From NCBI GenBank assembly GCA_002633005.1, contig NMRA01000156.1, positions 1 to 64,000 on the forward strand: a stretch of 64,000 nucleotides of DNA. The letters run 5' to 3'. Below the pieces are notes generated by a model, which worked only from the letters and a program-made list of their open reading frames with translations, searched no databases and was not told the DNA's origin. Each line of letters begins with the position of its first letter. Position 1 is the first letter of the stretch. Positions 62,540-64,000 of this stretch are shown one piece after another. This DNA comes from Phoronis australis. Lineage: Eukaryota > Phoronida > Phoronidae. Made by a program: the position numbers and the translations under genes.

Positions 62540-62935
62540 TATGTAGAACCTAATCAACATGTCAGTGTATTTAGCCATGTACCCACAACACTATACATAT
62601 CAACTGTGTAAAAGCATTTTCTGAAAGTAGAAAGCCTGTAGAATTTGATTTCTGACTTGATACCTTGTTGCTATTAATTGGATCGCGTGGCCATGTGTTC
62701 TTAGTATAATTTAGCAAAAAAGACAGGTACTTTCGAAGCAAAACAACGGTATCAATAACTTAATCAAATTTTGTTTGATATAAATGTCCAAGATGAAATC
62801 TCAAATGCTGTTACAGTTTTTCATTTTCTTGTGATACGAATCCCATCAGTCGTTTTTGAGATATTAGGTTTCAAAGTTGGCCAAATTTGACCACTTACGA
62901 GATTCCTACATAACTTAAAAGATTATGTAGGACCC
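62540..62935 (-). repeat. Dispersed repeat R1, copy f (reverse)
   Basis: Contains tgatataaatgtccaagatg, gctgttacagtttttcattt and gccaaatttgaccacttacg, ending ttcctacataactt. It is followed at once by copy g in the same orientation. Confidence 0.82.
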
Positions 62936-63478
62936 TCATCCACAAGTCTATGCACTTAACCAAATATCTACACAACTAAAGGTAATTATATAAGTCTGTA
63001 AAAGTATTACACTTTCTGAAGCTTGTAGATTTTGATATTTAGCTTCCTACCAATATGTCGTTAATTGAATCGAGTGATCATGTCTTTTTAGAAAAGTTTT
63101 GCAAAAAAAATAATTCTAGGGTACATTCATAGCACAACAATGGTATCAGTAACACAACCAAAATTTGTTTGATATAAATGTACAAGATAACATCTAAGAA
63201 AAGCTGTTAAAGTTTTCTAAAATATTATTTTGTTTTTGTCTTATGCCATTTTTAAAATTTTCCATCAAAATCATAAGTCATATTTCTTGAGAGCAGCTCG
63301 TGCAAAAAGGAACGTTTATAAAAACAATTCCTAAAACCATGTTGGAACACAGCGCATAAAGCATAACGTGGGAAAGTTTCATCTGAATCCAATTAGCCAT
63401 GTCTGAGGTATGATGTCCCAAACTTAGCAAATTTTGAAATTTTTCTAAGATCCTACATACCTTAAGTATTACTTAGGT
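62936..63478 (-). repeat. Dispersed repeat R1, copy g (reverse)
   Basis: A nearly full-length unit with tgatataaatgtacaagat, aaagctgttaaagttttct, ttccatcaaaatcataagtc and aagatcctacatacct. It is head-to-tail with copy f. Confidence 0.82.
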
Positions 63479-63896
63479 TAAGTGAGAGCAAATGTAACAC
63501 GAAATGTCACTTGCACGTGTCATATGAGATCCTGACAGAATGAACCAGCAGTCAGATGCTGAAAATATGAGCAGTTGCGAATGGCTTGACGAGGGTACGT
63601 GAGACACTAACAGGACGAAAAGAGTACCACTAGATATAAGTATGCGAGACATAGTGAGCTTGTTTTTTACTAAAACCTATAGTCACTAGCACAAGACCCT
63701 GCGCGTCGTGCGCTGGACAGAATGTCACTTCAGCTGCATACGTGTCCTTGATTAACTCATGGCAACTCAAATATTATTGATGCTTCGGACGTTGCTGAAC
63801 CAATTTCGGGAACCCTTCACCTATTAAGCCCACAATATGGTAGCCTGGTGAAATTTTACTTTGTTAAATTTAGCAACAACAAGAGCAATGTAGAGA
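63479..63896. other. No gene seen
   Basis: A short ATG-led frame before a GT at 63595 is noted elsewhere as rejected. Confidence 0.4.
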
Positions 63897-64000
63897 GTTG
63901 AAATGCACCCACCGTGCGCTTCACAAAAGAGTGCAGATACAAGAGATGATCATTATTTTACTAATTTCTACCAAATGGAGCAATGCTAGTATACTTAATA
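63897..64000 (+). mobile_element. R2 composite element, head only (cut by window end)
   Basis: agagcaatgtagagagttga and tgcacccaccgtgcg then gcagatacaagagatgatca match the R2 head; ggagcaatgctag matches the 41.7 kb copy. It continues beyond the window. Confidence 0.75.

Noticed and set aside
63540-63594. ATG-led 18-codon frame (MNQQSDAENMSSCEWLDE) before GTACGT on the plus strand, possible first exon of another gene
   Set aside because: So short a frame with a GT is expected by chance; no promoter motif, acceptor partner or homology is visible in the window.
1-64000. CRISPR arrays, bacterial operons, rRNA or tRNA genes
   Set aside because: None seen; gene structure is eukaryotic and the tandem repeats lack the spacer pattern of CRISPR. 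tRNAs were looked for only by eye.

Overview
The window is animal (bilaterian) nuclear DNA: spliced genes with GT-AG introns, A+T-rich intergenic sequence, microsatellites and many short mobile-element relics. The two genes I can identify are conserved in bilaterians. The species is not determinable from the sequence. An invertebrate deuterostome is my guess, held weakly. The assembly contains unresolved bases at 10431, 21170, 33488 and 37431-37444.

Plus strand, about 23.2-30.2 kb: a complete glial-cells-missing (gcm) transcription factor gene of five coding exons. It has a full GCM DNA-binding domain and a long serine-rich C-terminal region. A promoter-like block (GC box, two CCAAT boxes, TATAAAT) precedes a short first coding exon. 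That exon is not obvious by homology, but its splice phase fits and its ATG is the first one after the predicted transcription start. A perfect GCM-binding octamer lies about 100 bp inside intron 1, which suggests autoregulation.

Minus strand, 45.6-48.5 kb: the last three coding exons of RB1CC1/FIP200, the autophagy-initiation scaffold, encoding nearly all of the C-terminal Claw domain. Phases join exactly across the exons. Upstream exons, expected between 48.5 kb and the window end or beyond, could not be found with confidence.

The rest is non-coding as far as I can see. 0-23 kb holds foldback elements, a 1.67 kb terminal-inverted-repeat element with a 9-bp target duplication and internal 360-bp direct repeats, a long ATG/ATC microsatellite and a degenerate tandem array. 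30-45 kb holds a suspected assembly duplication, hAT-like ends and a composite repeat with a tandem core of about 150 bp. 48-64 kb is dominated by one dispersed repeat family of about 500 bp (R1) in both orientations and further copies of the composite family (R2). The two genes are not functionally linked. The least explained structure is the R2 family: a fixed head and tail around a variable number of units of about 150 bp.
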